From: Egibacteraceae bacterium
GTDB lineage: Bacteria; Actinomycetota; Nitriliruptoria; Euzebyales; Egibacteraceae
Direction: 5' to 3'
DNA length: 64,000 nt
Assembly: GCA_030447925.1 (NCBI GenBank)
Contig: JAUJNX010000009.1
Span: 149,401 to 213,400 of the forward strand
A program made the position numbers and the translations under genes. The notes under the pieces are model-generated. The model ran no database searches and was not told where the DNA came from. It was given only the letters and a program-made list of their open reading frames with translations. How positions within the stretch are numbered: the first letter of the stretch is position 1; every line of letters starts with the position of its first letter. Positions 27,570 to 37,063 of this stretch are shown piece by piece.

Positions 27570-27589
27570 TGATGAGATGTTCCTCATCA
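27570..27589. promoter_or_regulatory. 7-bp inverted repeat downstream of candidate promoter
   Basis: TGATGAG (27570-27576) and CTCATCA (27583-27589) are perfect complements around a 6-base spacer, about 10 bases after the candidate -10. A repressor site or leader hairpin would fit. Confidence 0.4.
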
Positions 27590-27708
27590 CTCAACGCACC
27601 GCGCGGTCGTCGCACATCGCCGACGGTCCAATGGCGGACTGGCCCTCTCAGGAGGCGCTGCGCCGGGACCGTGGCGCACCCACCGTGCTGGTCGACCGGG
27701 AGGTCTCC

Positions 27709-28861
27709 ATGTCGTTGCGCGACCCGATCCTCGCTGGTGCTCCGCCTCGCCCCGACCGCTCTCACCCTGGCCCTGGTGGCCGCCCTCGCGCCCGCCGCGA
27801 CCGCCGCCCCCGCACCCGCGGGTTGGGCGCCCGAGGCGGTGGACGCCGCCGCCCGCGACCTGGGCGTGTCCGCCGCCCGGGCCGCGGAGAAGCTCGCCGC
27901 ACAGGGCCGCGCCGCCGCCCTGGCCGCCGACCTGACCGCCGCCCTCGGGGACCGCGCCGCCGGCACCCACCTGGACGGGGCCGACCGCCTGGTCGTCGCC
28001 GTGACCGACGAGGCCGCCGCCGCCGAGGCGCGCGGCGGGCGCGACCGCGAAGGTCGCCCCACAGCCTGGCCGCGCCTCGAGCAGGCCGCGGCGTGGTCGG
28101 GGACGCGGCGCCCGTGGGCGTCGCGTTCGGCGGACGTCACCACCAACGGCCTGGTCGTCGAGGTCCCCGAGGGCACCGACGCCTCCGCGTTCGTCGCGGC
28201 GGCGCAGGCGACGGGCGTCCCGGTCACCGTGCGCTCGGTGCCCGAGGCGGTGCGGACCTACGCCTACTACGGCGGCGAGGCGCTGCTGCTGGGCGGCGGG
28301 GGGCGCTGCTCGGCCGGCTTCATCAGTCAGGCGCGCAGCGGCAACCAGTACGTGATCACGGCCGGTCACTGCAACTCGGGCGGCACGGCGCGCGACGAGT
28401 CCGGCGCCGCCATCGGCGCGTTCGCCGCGGCGAGCTTCCCCGGCAACGACTACGCCGCGGTGCGCATCAACAGCCCGTCCAGCCTGGGGTCGCAGGGTGC
28501 GGTCGCGACCTCGGGGATCATCTACGGCCAGGGTGCCGGTGAGAGCGGCATCGTGGACATCACCTCGGCGGGCCGGGTGCCCGTCGGCAGCACGGTCTGC
28601 CGGGCGGGCTCCACGACCGGCTACTTCTGCGGCACGGTGCAGGGCTACAACAGCACCGTGCGCTACGCCGAGGGCAGCGTCGGCGGCCTCACCCGCACCA
28701 CGGTCTGCGCCGAGCCGGGTGACAGCGGCGGGGCGCTCATCGCCGGCAGCCAGGCACAGGGCGTCACCTCCGGGGGGTCCGGCAACTGCAGCTCGGGCGG
28801 GACGACGTACTTCCAGCCCGTCGACGAGATCCTCAGCACCTACGGGCTGACCCTGCTGTAG
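27709..28861 (+). CDS. Secreted S1 family serine protease, streptogrisin/alpha-lytic type (frame breaks in pro-region)
   Basis: About 380 residues. ATG 27709 opens MSLRDPI, and after a break near 27730 the signal peptide LVLRLAPTALTLALVAALAP is read. The pro-region (to about residue 190) includes AALGDRAAGTHLDGADRLVV; a second pair of breaks lies between 28040 and 28120, before DVTTNGLVVEVPEGTDASAF. The mature chymotrypsin fold keeps the triad: His in VITAGHCN, Asp in GNDYAAVRI, Ser in EPGDSGGALIAG. Cysteine pairs around the His and Ser loops fit secreted streptogrisins, which self-cleave their propeptide. Mature start near GGGGRCSAGF. Followed by a strong terminator. Confidence 0.9.
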
Positions 28862-28872
28862 CCGCGTCGCTG

Positions 28873-28903
28873 CCGCCCCGGCCCCCGGCAGGGGCCGGGG
28901 CGG
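28873..28903 (+). terminator. Intrinsic terminator after S1 protease
   Basis: Perfect 13-bp stem: CCGCCCCGGCCCC (28873-28885) pairs with 28891-28903 around a 5-base loop, 12 bases after the stop codon and followed by TTG. Confidence 0.75.
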
Positions 28904-29014
28904 TTGCGCACGCGTCGGCGAGGGGTCGCCCGCTGCGCTCGCGCGCGTCGCGGTTCCCCACCGACGCGACCCGCTCCCGCCTCCCGTGACCGGGCCAGCC
29001 CGCTGCACGCCGCG

Positions 29015-31288
29015 TCAGGCGGGCGGGCGCAACAACTCGATCGACCCGGTGGTCGCGGCCTCGTCGGTCCGGTTGGTCACGTAGACCACGCCGCCCGGGC
29101 CCTGGGCCAGGTCCAGCGGGTTCTCCAGGACGTAGGAGCCGACGTCCAGGATGGTCTGGCCGGACACGTCGCCGACCGCGTCGCGGGACAGCACCAGGAT
29201 GCAGTTGCAGTTGCTGAAGGCGGCCACCATCAGCGTGCCGTCCAGCTCCGCGTCCTGGTCGCGGTCGTACTCGATCATGCCGTTGGGCGACAGGTTGTTG
29301 CCCAACGGGTGGATGCGGGCGCTGCGCCAGTTGGGGTCGGGCCCGGTGCCCTGCGGGTATCCGTTGTAGTCGCCGGTCGCGACGACCTCCAGGAGGTCCT
29401 GCTGGCCGGTGGGGTTGCCACCGTTGATGACCCACTCGCAGCGCGACGGGTTGGGGTTGCCGTAGTACCCGCCCGCCTCGATCCGGGCGGCCAGGTCCGG
29501 TTGGAGCGGCAGGCGGTCCACCCCGGGCACGCTCGGGGACCCGGTGTAGGGCCCGCCGTCCACCAGCCGGCTGCCGCACGAACCGGGCAGCGTCGCCGGC
29601 GTCGCCGGGGCGATGGCGTTGCCGGCCGTGCCGTTGATCGCGGTGTAGAGCTGGTCGTTGTCCGCCCAGACCAGGTCGTAGGCGTTGCGCACCCCCGATG
29701 CGTGCACCCGGACGGGCGCGGTCACGGGGCGCGGGTCGTAGGGGTCGGCGGTCTCCTCGGTCTGGACGTGCAGGGGGTCGAGGCCGGCCAGGGCGCCGGT
29801 GTCGACGCGCAGGATCGCCGCGCTCAGCAGCCGCTCCGGCCGGTCGCCCCACTGCGGGTCGCGTTCACCGCCGGCGGTGTTCGCCCCCTGCGACACGTAC
29901 AGCGCCCCGTCGGGACCGAAGGCCAGCCCGTTGGTGAGGTGGTCCTTCGCCGAGCGCGGCAGGCCGGTCACCTCGTCGGTGACGGTGGCCAGACCCGGCC
30001 CGCCCAGCGTGGAGATCGCGCCGCCCCAGTCGGGCATGTCGGCGAAGCCGAAGGTCGAGTGGCTGACCCACAGCGTCGGCGCGGCGGCGGTGGACGCCGG
30101 GTCGAAGGCCATGCCGATCAGCATCCGCGGCCCGCCGGCGTGGTCGACCAGCGCGTCGATCTCCTGCGCCCCGCCCAGCGTGCCGTCGGCGGCGACGTCG
30201 AAGCGGTAGACGAACCCGTCGATGGTGCCGGCGTACAGGTCGCCGTCTGGCCCCATCGTCACGCTGGTGTAAAAGCGCTCCGGGACGGCGCTCTGCGCCT
30301 CACGCGTGAAGCGCGAGGCCGTGTCCGACGAGACCTGCGTCCCGGTCGTGAACGTCGACCACAGGGGGACGAAGGGGTTGCCCACCTCGTCGGTGACCTC
30401 GTAGTCGACCTCGAAGCGGTACGTGGTGTCGGCGGCCAGGGCGCCGTCCGCGTCGAAGTTGACGGCGTCGTTGCCGCCGGTGGTGCCGCGCGCCCCCGCG
30501 ACCGGCTGGCCGTCGCTCGCGCGCACCAGCCGCACGTTCGCGGCCGTCAGCGAGGACGGCTCCACCCCGTTGCCGTCCGGCGGGGTGACCACCTGGATCG
30601 AGGCGCTCACCTGCCCGTCGCGCAGGACCCCGGTCTGGCCGTCCAGGGGCTGGATGCCCGTGATGTACGGCCGGTGCCCGCGGTAGACCTCCACGTAGTG
30701 GAGCTTGGTGTTGGCGCCGCCCGCCGCCGCGACCGTGAGCCGGCCGTCGCCGACGGTCACGTGGCGCGTCGCCGTCCGGTGCCGTTCCCCCGCGGTCGGC
30801 GAGAAGTCGTCGACCGCGACGACGCCCTCCACGAGGAGCCGGTGCGTGGAGTCCAGGTGCGACGGGTCACCGGCCGCCACCACCACGGTGTAGGCGCCGT
30901 CCGGGAGCGCCAGCTCCCATGACCCGGCCTCCCCGCCGGAGGCGGGGAGGGGCTGCATGTGGATCAGGGTGTCCAGGCGCTGCGCCACGCTGGGTGCGTT
31001 CCGGTCGCGGGTGTTGACCCTGAGGTCCCGCGGGGAGGTCGTGCCGGGCGCGACCCAGCCGTGGGACAGGCCGCCGCCGCGGGAGCCGAACGGCTGGCCG
31101 GAGTCCACGCGGTAGGTGCTGGTCACGCCGGGTTGCGGTTCGGCGTGGTACGGCGCGGCCGGGGCCGACGCCGGCTGGAAGTTCACCCGGACGAAGCTGG
31201 GGAACGCCGCCTGGGCCGAGGCGGCGCCGGATGGAAGGATCCCGGCGAGCACGCTGAGCAGGACGACGGCGAGCAGCGGTCGGCGCAT
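29015..31288 (-). CDS. Large secreted protein: malectin-like and Ig-like modules plus sugar-dehydrogenase-type propeller
   Basis: 757 residues from ATG 31288 (ATG 31330 adds 14 basic residues). Signal peptide RRPLLAVVLLSVLAGILP ending AASAQA. A malectin/CBM-like domain (VRVNFQPA ... LPDGAYTVVVAAGDPSHLDS ... LHYVEVYRG) covers about 30-215. An Ig/Big-like module with TYRFEVDYEV follows to about 330. A beta-propeller resembling glucose/sorbosone dehydrogenases and PQQ-dependent secreted enzymes spans 350-757: YTSVTMGPDGDLYAGTIDG, HLTNGLAFGPDGALYVSQGA, HASGVRNAYDLVWADND, LAQGPGGVVYVTNRTDE. Probably an extracellular carbohydrate-binding or -oxidising protein. Cofactor ligands cannot be confirmed by eye. 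Confidence 0.82.
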   Translation of the reverse strand: MRRPLLAVVLLSVLAGILPSGAASAQAAFPSFVRVNFQPASAPAAPYHAEPQPGVTSTYRVDSGQPFGSRGGGLSHGWVAPGTTSPRDLRVNTRDRNAPSVAQRLDTLIHMQPLPASGGEAGSWELALPDGAYTVVVAAGDPSHLDSTHRLLVEGVVAVDDFSPTAGERHRTATRHVTVGDGRLTVAAAGGANTKLHYVEVYRGHRPYITGIQPLDGQTGVLRDGQVSASIQVVTPPDGNGVEPSSLTAANVRLVRASDGQPVAGARGTTGGNDAVNFDADGALAADTTYRFEVDYEVTDEVGNPFVPLWSTFTTGTQVSSDTASRFTREAQSAVPERFYTSVTMGPDGDLYAGTIDGFVYRFDVAADGTLGGAQEIDALVDHAGGPRMLIGMAFDPASTAAAPTLWVSHSTFGFADMPDWGGAISTLGGPGLATVTDEVTGLPRSAKDHLTNGLAFGPDGALYVSQGANTAGGERDPQWGDRPERLLSAAILRVDTGALAGLDPLHVQTEETADPYDPRPVTAPVRVHASGVRNAYDLVWADNDQLYTAINGTAGNAIAPATPATLPGSCGSRLVDGGPYTGSPSVPGVDRLPLQPDLAARIEAGGYYGNPNPSRCEWVINGGNPTGQQDLLEVVATGDYNGYPQGTGPDPNWRSARIHPLGNNLSPNGMIEYDRDQDAELDGTLMVAAFSNCNCILVLSRDAVGDVSGQTILDVGSYVLENPLDLAQGPGGVVYVTNRTDEAATTGSIELLRPPA

Positions 31289-31475
31289 GGGGGACTCCGC
31301 GATCAGGCGCTGGCGGTGGCGCTTGGCCATGGTGGGGGACGCCCCCGCCACCCGTGATCGGCCAGGCCCGTCCGCCCGGCCGGAGCCCAGGGCGCCTGGG
31401 CCCCGAGCTGCCCTCCTGGCCCTCGGCCAACCCGCACTCGACAGATCCATCCACGAGCTGTGCGCCCGGGTGGGG

Positions 31476-32244
31476 TCAGGCCGCGAGGGCGGTGCGGACC
31501 CAGGCGAGGTCGGCGGCGCGGCCCTCGTCGGGGGTCTCGCAGACCACGGGCGCGCCGGCCCGGCGCAGGGACGCGGCCAGCGCGTCCGGGTCGATCAACC
31601 CGGTGCCCAGGTTGGTGTGCCGGTCGCGCCCGGACCCGGCCTCATCGCGCGAGTCGTTGGCGTGCACCAGGTCGATCCGCCCGGTCACCGCCAGGACCGC
31701 GTCGACCGCGTCGGGCAGGGCCAGGCCCGCGGCGTGCGCGTGGCAGGTGTCGAAGCAGAAGCCGGCGCCGAGGTCGCCGACCTGCTCCCACAGCCGCGCG
31801 ATCCCGTCGACCGTGCGGGTGAGCACGTGGTCGCCGCCCGCGGTGTTCTCGATGTAGACGGGGACCTCGCTCTCCAGCTGCTGGAGCGCCTTGCGCCAGC
31901 GCGGGAAGCCGTCGGCGACCGCCCCGTCCTCGCGACCGAGCCGCCGTGGACGATCCGGCGGTCGCGCGCCGACGGCGGCGGCGGCGTCGCAGGTCTCCAG
32001 CGGATGCGGCGCGACGGGACGCGGACGCGGCTCGGTGAGACGACGTTCACCAGGTAGGGCGCGTGGACATACAGCGGCAGGGACGCCGCGCGCAGCGCGG
32101 GGGCGTCCTCGCGCGGGAGGGCGCCTTCCAGCTCTGGGGGTCGCTCAGGAAGAACTGGACGCAGTCGGCCCCCTCGGCGGCGGCGGCGTCCAGGGTCGTC
32201 GGCGCGCACGTGGGCGCCGACGGTACCGCGCGGTGCTCGGGCAT
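31476..32244 (-). CDS. nfo: Endonuclease IV (AP endonuclease), several frame breaks
   Basis: TIM-barrel zinc AP endonuclease, about 255 residues, cleaving 5' of abasic sites in base-excision repair. Pieces in order: [48 protein letters not shown] (His ligand region), ARAVIVHGGSV, then the intact C-terminal half from about 31826: [33 protein letters not shown] (zinc Asp/His) and [16 protein letters not shown]. Frame breaks fall near 32195, 32115, 32000 and 31920. Start taken as ATG 32244, though the first conserved strand lies in another frame. Divergent from the GT2 gene by 33 bases. Confidence 0.85.
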
Positions 32245-32277
32245 GGATCCCTCACGACCAGGAGAAGGGGAACACCG

Positions 32278-33268
32278 GTGGGGAACAGCGGGCCGATGGT
32301 CGCGGTCGTGGTCCCCGTCCGCAACGACGCGACGCGGCTGGCGACCTGCCTGGAACGGCTGGCGGCCCAGACCCTCCACCCGGCGACCGCGAGATCGTGG
32401 TCGTGGACAACGGGTCCGCCGACGACGTGGCGGGCGCGGTCGCGGCGTTCCCGGAGGTCCGCCTCCTGCGCGAGCCGCGGCGCGGGTCCTACGCGGCGCG
32501 CAACCGCGGGCTGGCGGGCACGACCGCGCCGCTGCTGGCCTTCACCGACGCTGACTGCCTGCCGGCGCCGGACTGGCTGGCGCGGGGCGTCGCGGTGCTG
32601 GCCGGCGACCCGGCCGTCGACCTGGTGGCGGGGCGGATCGAGTGTTCCCCCGCGTCCCCGGGCGCCCCACGGCGATCGAGCTGCACGAGGCGCTGACCGC
32701 CTTCCCCAGCGCCACTTCGTCGAGCGCTGGCGGTTCGGGGCGACGGCCAACCTGTTCGTCCGCCGGTCGGTGGTGGACGCGGTCGGGCCGTTCGACGCCA
32801 CGCTGCAGTCCGGCGGGGACGCGGAGTTCGGCGAGCGGGCGGCGGCGGCGGGCCACCGCATCGTCTACCGCGACGACGTCCTGGTGCACCACCCCGCCCG
32901 CCACCGGGTGACGGAGCTGGTCGAGAAGTTCACCCGCATCACCCTGGGCATCGAGCAGCTGACCGCCGCCCGCGGTGAGGTCCGGCCCTTCGCCGCCACC
33001 CTCGCGGGCGACCTCGTGCGGCCCTGGGCTGCCGGCCCTGCTGCGCGACGGCCGCATCCTGCGCCGCCGCGACCGCCTGCGCGTCTTCGGCGCGACGGTG
33101 CTGGCCGCCTCCCTGACCGCCTACCAGCTCACCGCCACCCGCCTGACCCGCCGCCACCGGCCCGCCCCCGCGGCGGCCGACGCGGCGGCCGTGGTGGAGC
33201 CGGCGGCGGCTGTGGCCGAGGGGGCGGAGGTGGCGTGGGCCGGGGATGGACGCGGCGATGGGTCCTGA
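32278..33268 (+). CDS. GT2-family glycosyltransferase (several frame breaks)
   Basis: About 325 residues. GTG 32278 has AGGAGAAGGGG upstream; VAVVVPVRNDATRLATCLER is the GT-A nucleotide-binding start. Breaks near 32385, 32640, 32705 and 33025 must be bridged to read VVVDNGSADDVAGAV, LLAFTDADCLPAPDWLARG (the DxD metal motif), VERWRFGATANLFVRRSVVD, GPFDATLQSGGDAEFGERAA and HHPARHRVTELVEKF. The last 70 residues carry a possible C-terminal hydrophobic segment and an Ala/Glu-rich tail. It transfers a sugar from a nucleotide donor to an unknown acceptor. Its end overlaps the next gene by 34 bases. Confidence 0.82.
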
Positions 33269-34029
33269 CGGCCGGGGTGGCCGCGCTGGTCGCCGCGTGC
33301 GCGCGGCCGGGGAGGGCGGCGTGGCGCCTGAGGCGGTCCGCCACGACCGCGGGCGGCTCGGGGCGCGACCCGGGCCGGTCGACACCGTCGCGGCCCCCGG
33401 CGACCACCGCTGCCGCTGCCCGCGGGCGAGGCGCTGCTGCGCGCGTGCCCCGGGCCGCGACGGCCGGCCGGCGCCGCTGCTCGTCGCGCTGCACGGCGCG
33501 GGCGGCGACGCCGGGGGCGCTGGTGGCGGTCGCCGCCCTCGCCGACCGGCACGGGTTCCTGGTCGTCGCCGTCTCCTCGCGCCGGTCCACCTGGGACCTG
33601 CTGCACGGCGACACCGGCCCCGACGTGGCGACGCTGGACGCCGCGCTGGCCGCCGCCTTCGCCCGCCACCCCGTCGACCCCGAGCGGCTGGCCATCCAGG
33701 GCTTCAGCGACGGGGCGTCCTACGCGCTGTCGCTGGGCCAGGCCAACGGGGACCTGTTCGGGGCGGTCCTCGCCTTCTCACCCGGGTTCACCGCCCCGCC
33801 GGTGCGGACCGGGCGCCCGCGCGTGTTCGTGAGCCACGGCACCGCCGACCCCGTCCTACCCGTCGACCGCTGCAGCCGCCGGATCGTCCCGGCCCTGCGC
33901 GCCCAGGGCTACGAGGTCGTCTACCGCGAGTTCGGCGGCGGCCACGTCGTGCCCGCCGACATCGCCGAGGACGCCGCCGCGTGGTGGCTGCCCGCCCCCG
34001 GGTCCCCGCGGCCGCCCGGCGCCGCCTAA
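33235..34029 (+). CDS. Lipoprotein-type alpha/beta-hydrolase esterase (frame breaks)
   Basis: About 260 residues from GTG 33235. The N-terminus GRGWTRRWVLTAGVAALVAAC has twin arginines, a hydrophobic core and a lipobox-like LVAAC, so it is probably a Tat- or Sec-exported lipoprotein. Frame breaks lie near 33350 and 33510. The hydrolase part shows PAPLLVALHGAGGDAG (oxyanion loop), FSDGAS with the nucleophile Ser in LAIQGFSDGASYAL, the Asp in VSHGTADPVLPVD, and His in FGGGHVVP. Size and motifs fit the phospholipase/carboxylesterase and PHB-depolymerase-like esterases. Co-transcribed with GT2. Confidence 0.8.
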   Translation: MGRGWTRRWVLTAGVAALVAACARPGRAAWRLRRSATTAGGSGRDPGRSTPSRPPATTAAAARGRGAAARVPRAATAGRRRCSSRCTARAATPGALVAVAALADRHGFLVVAVSSRRSTWDLLHGDTGPDVATLDAALAAAFARHPVDPERLAIQGFSDGASYALSLGQANGDLFGAVLAFSPGFTAPPVRTGRPRVFVSHGTADPVLPVDRCSRRIVPALRAQGYEVVYREFGGGHVVPADIAEDAAAWWLPAPGSPRPPGAA

Positions 34030-34039
34030 CCTGACGGGC

Positions 34040-34969
34040 GTGCAGGCGCCGGCGACCGACGCGGACGTGCCCGGTTTCGTGTCCGGGCTGGGCCTGCCCG
34101 GCCTGGTCGACCTGCACGTCCACTTCATGCCCGACGCCGTGCTGCGCAAGGTCTGGGCGTTCTTCGACCGCGTGCCCGCGCCGGGGTGGCCGATCACCTA
34201 CCGCGAGGACCAGGACGCGCGCCTCGCGCGGCTGCGGGCGCTGGGCGTGCTGGCGTTCCCCGGCCTCAACTACGCGCACAAGCCGGGGATGGCGGCGTGG
34301 CTCAACGACTGGTCCGCCGGCTTCGCCGCCGCGGTGCCCGACGCCCTGCACTCGGCCACGTTCTTCCCCGAGCCGGGCGTGGACGCCTACGTCGCGCGGG
34401 CGCTGGAGCGCGGCGCGCGGGTGTTCAAGGCCCACGTCCAGGTCGGCGGCTACGACCCGCGCGACCCGTTGCTGCGCCCGGTGTGGCGACGGCTGGCCGC
34501 CGCCCGCGTGCCGGTCGTGATCCACGCCGGGTCCGGCCCGCAGCCCGGAGCCCACACGGGGCCGGCGCCGATCGCTGAGGTCCTGGCCGCGCGGCCCGAC
34601 CTCGCCCTGGTCGTCGCGCACATGGGCGCGCCGGAGTACGCCGAGTTCTGGGACCTGGCCGTGCGCCACGAGCACGTCCACCTCGACACGACCATGGCGT
34701 TCACCGACTACATGGAGCGCGACCTGCGCACCCCGTTCCCGCGCGGCCTGCTCGACCGGCTGGCTGCGGAGCCCGGCCGCGTGGTCCTGGGCAGTGACTT
34801 CCCGAACATCCCCCACCCCTACGCCCACCAGATCGCGGCGCTGGCGCGGCTGGGCCTGGGGGCGGCATGGCTGCGCGGCGTCCTGCACGACAACGGCGCC
34901 CGCCTGCTGGGCGAGGCGCGGGACGGCACGGCTCAGGACCGGCCCCGCGCCGCCGGGGACCGATCCTGA
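34040..34969 (+). CDS. Amidohydrolase (ACMSD/TIM-barrel metal hydrolase)
   Basis: 309 residues from GTG 34040, 10 bases after the esterase stop. Metal-dependent TIM barrel: LVDLHVHFMP (HxH on strand 1), GARVFKAHVQVGGYDP (Lys/His region), VVIHAGSG, ALVVAHMGAPEY and VVLGSDFPNIPHPY (final Asp). This set is that of Amidohydrolase-2 proteins (decarboxylases/lactonases such as ACMSD). Reaction not predictable. Likely in an operon with the GT2 and esterase genes. Confidence 0.87.
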   Translation: MQAPATDADVPGFVSGLGLPGLVDLHVHFMPDAVLRKVWAFFDRVPAPGWPITYREDQDARLARLRALGVLAFPGLNYAHKPGMAAWLNDWSAGFAAAVPDALHSATFFPEPGVDAYVARALERGARVFKAHVQVGGYDPRDPLLRPVWRRLAAARVPVVIHAGSGPQPGAHTGPAPIAEVLAARPDLALVVAHMGAPEYAEFWDLAVRHEHVHLDTTMAFTDYMERDLRTPFPRGLLDRLAAEPGRVVLGSDFPNIPHPYAHQIAALARLGLGAAWLRGVLHDNGARLLGEARDGTAQDRPRAAGDRS

Positions 34970-35160
34970 ACCGCGCCGGGCACCCGTCCGCGCCCGGGCA
35001 GTCCGCACCCGGTTCGCCGGCGCGCCGGTGCCGGTGGAGGTCGTGACGCGCAGACCCTAGGACGGCAGCCCGCCGGTCTGCGCCGCCCTGGGCCCCCCGG
35101 CCCGGCCGACGGGTCGCCTTGACCCCGCCCCCTGCCCGAAGGGTCCGGATCGCGGCCCGG

Positions 35161-36183
35161 TCAGAGGGCGTCCTGCAGGCGCTCGAGCACGGCCGCGTCG
35201 GAGGTGCCCAGGATCAGGGTGCCGACGCGCGAGGCCTTCCACGCCGCCAGCCGGTCCACCATCCGGTCGACCGGGCCGACCAGCGCCATCTCGTCGATCA
35301 TGTCGTCGGGGACCTTCGCCGCGGCACCCGCCTTGTCCCCGTCCAGGTAGAGGTCCTGGATCTCCCTGGCCGCCGCCTCGAACCCGTAGCGGCCCGCGAG
35401 GTCGTTGTAGAAGTTGCGCCCGCGCGCGCCCATCCCGCCGACGTAGAGCGCGAAGAAGGGGCGCAGCGCGTCGCGGCAGGCCGCGACGTCGGGGCCGGGC
35501 GCGACCCACACGGTCGCGGCGACGTCCAGCGCGCCCGCGCTGCGCCCGCCGCGCGCCAGCCCCGCCTCCAGGTGCTCGGCGAACACCTCCTCGCGCTCCG
35601 GGGAGTACAGGATCGGCAGCCAGCCGTCCGCGATCTCGGCGGCCAGGGTCACGTTCTTCGGGCCGATCGCGGCGAGGTAGGTCGGGATGCGCGGTCGCAC
35701 CGGGTGCAGGATCGACTTCAGCGGCTTGCCCAGACCGGTCGCGTCGTCGCCGCGGTAGGGGATCTGGTAGTGCTCGCCGTCGAAGCTGAGCGGTGCCTCG
35801 CGCGCGACCGCGCGGCGGACGATCTCCACGTACTCGCGGGTGCGGGCCAGCGGCTTGCCGTAGGCGACGCCGTGCCAGCCCTCGACGACCTGCGGCCCCG
35901 ACAGCCCCAGCCCCAGGACGAAGCGCCCGCCGGACAGCGCGTCCAGCGTCATCGCCGTCATCGCGGTGTTCGCGGGCGTCCGCGCCGGCATCTGCAGGAT
36001 CGCCGCGCCCAGCTTGATGCGCTCGGTCCGGGCCGCCAGGTAGGCGAGCACCGTCACCGCGTCGGACCCGTAGGCCTCCGCCGCCCAGACCGAGTCGATG
36101 CCGATGCGGTCGGCCAGCTCCACCAGGGGCAGGACGTCGCCGATCGCGGCGCCCGAGTAGCCGATGTTCAGGCCCAAGCGCAC
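35161..36183 (-). CDS. F420-dependent LLM-class oxidoreductase
   Basis: 340 residues from GTG 36183 (GAGGAGG about 9 bases upstream). Luciferase-like TIM barrel: [100 protein letters not shown] and WLPILYSPE are signature stretches of actinobacterial LLM proteins using F420 (family knowledge). They act as hydride-transfer dehydrogenases or reductases on varied substrates; the substrate here is unknown. Its presence implies that the organism makes F420. Divergent from the phosphatidyltransferase gene. Confidence 0.9.
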   Translation of the reverse strand: MRLGLNIGYSGAAIGDVLPLVELADRIGIDSVWAAEAYGSDAVTVLAYLAARTERIKLGAAILQMPARTPANTAMTAMTLDALSGGRFVLGLGLSGPQVVEGWHGVAYGKPLARTREYVEIVRRAVAREAPLSFDGEHYQIPYRGDDATGLGKPLKSILHPVRPRIPTYLAAIGPKNVTLAAEIADGWLPILYSPEREEVFAEHLEAGLARGGRSAGALDVAATVWVAPGPDVAACRDALRPFFALYVGGMGARGRNFYNDLAGRYGFEAAAREIQDLYLDGDKAGAAAKVPDDMIDEMALVGPVDRMVDRLAAWKASRVGTLILGTSDAAVLERLQDAL

Positions 36184-36249
36184 CGCGCACCCCTCCTCGA
36201 CGACCGTCGCGGCAGCGTACCGCCGGGGGGTCATACCATCAGGGGTCTG

Positions 36250-36990
36250 ATGGAGCCGCTCCTCGCGCTGGCCGGCATCACGGTGGCGCTGGTCGCCGCC
36301 GGGGCGGCGACCGCCCGGCGGCCGCCCGCGCCCGTGCCCGGCTTCGACGGCTACCTGGCGCGGTGGGGGCCGCTGCACGGCGGGTACGACCCGCGCGGCA
36401 ACCGGCCGCTGCTGGTCTGGCTGCGCCTGTCCTACGCGGTGGCCCGCCCGCTGGCGGTCCGGGGGGTGCAGGCCGACGTCCTCACCCTGGGCGGGATGGT
36501 CGCGGCGCTGGCGGTCGCCGTCGTCGCGGGCGCGGGCGGGCGCTGGCCGGTGCTGGCGGCCTGGGTGCTGGTGGCCAGCGGGCTGGCCGACACCCTGGAC
36601 GGCTGCGTCGCCGTGCTGACCGACCGGGCCAGCCGCTGGGGCTACGTGCTGGACTCCCTGGTCGACCGCGTGGCCGACGTCATCTACCTCGTGGCCCTGG
36701 TCGTGGTGGGCGGGTCGGTGCCCGCCGCGGCGGGGGCCGGTCTCGCGCTGTTCCTGCTGGAGTACCTGCGCGCGCGTGCCGGCAACGCGGGCGTCGGCGA
36801 GATCGAGGTCGTCACCCTGGGGGAGCGGCCCACCCGGGTCATCCTCTGCGCGGTGGGGCTCCTGCTCGCGGGCCTGTACCCGGACCGGGCCGGGGGCCTG
36901 GCGACGGGGGGGCTCGCCGCCGTGGCGGCCGTGGGCGTCGTCGCGCTGGTCCAGCTGGCGGTCGCCGTCCGCCGCCGCCTGCTCGGCTGA
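36250..36990 (+). CDS. CDP-alcohol phosphatidyltransferase family membrane protein
   Basis: 246 residues with about six membrane helices. The CDP-binding motif normally reads D-x2-D-G-x2-A-R-x8-G-x3-D-x3-D. Here Asp114, Asp117, Gly118, Ala121, Gly131, Asp135 and Asp139 are all present, but the Arg after Ala121 is Val122. N-terminal [20 protein letters not shown] and [20 protein letters not shown] precede it. These enzymes join CDP-diacylglycerol (or a CDP-alcohol) to an alcohol to make phospholipids; the acceptor cannot be named. Starts at ATG 36250. Downstream are 14-bp tandem repeats. Confidence 0.85.
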   Translation: MEPLLALAGITVALVAAGAATARRPPAPVPGFDGYLARWGPLHGGYDPRGNRPLLVWLRLSYAVARPLAVRGVQADVLTLGGMVAALAVAVVAGAGGRWPVLAAWVLVASGLADTLDGCVAVLTDRASRWGYVLDSLVDRVADVIYLVALVVVGGSVPAAAGAGLALFLLEYLRARAGNAGVGEIEVVTLGERPTRVILCAVGLLLAGLYPDRAGGLATGGLAAVAAVGVVALVQLAVAVRRRLLG

Positions 36991-36993
36991 CGC

Positions 36994-37063
36994 GGCTCAG
37001 CGGCCGCGGCTCAGCGGCTGGGGCTCAGCGGTCGGGGCTCAGAGGTCGGGGCTCAGAGGTCGG
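36994..37063. repeat. Five-copy 14-bp tandem repeat between convergent genes
   Basis: Units starting GGCTCAG at 36994, 37008, 37022, 37036 and 37050 (consensus GGCTCAGCGGTCGG, drifting gradually along the array). On the minus strand each copy carries CTGAGCC. The copy at 37050 contains the stop codon (37055-37053) of the leftward hypothetical gene, and since 14 is not a multiple of 3 the five TGA triplets cover all three minus-strand frames. Confidence 0.85.
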
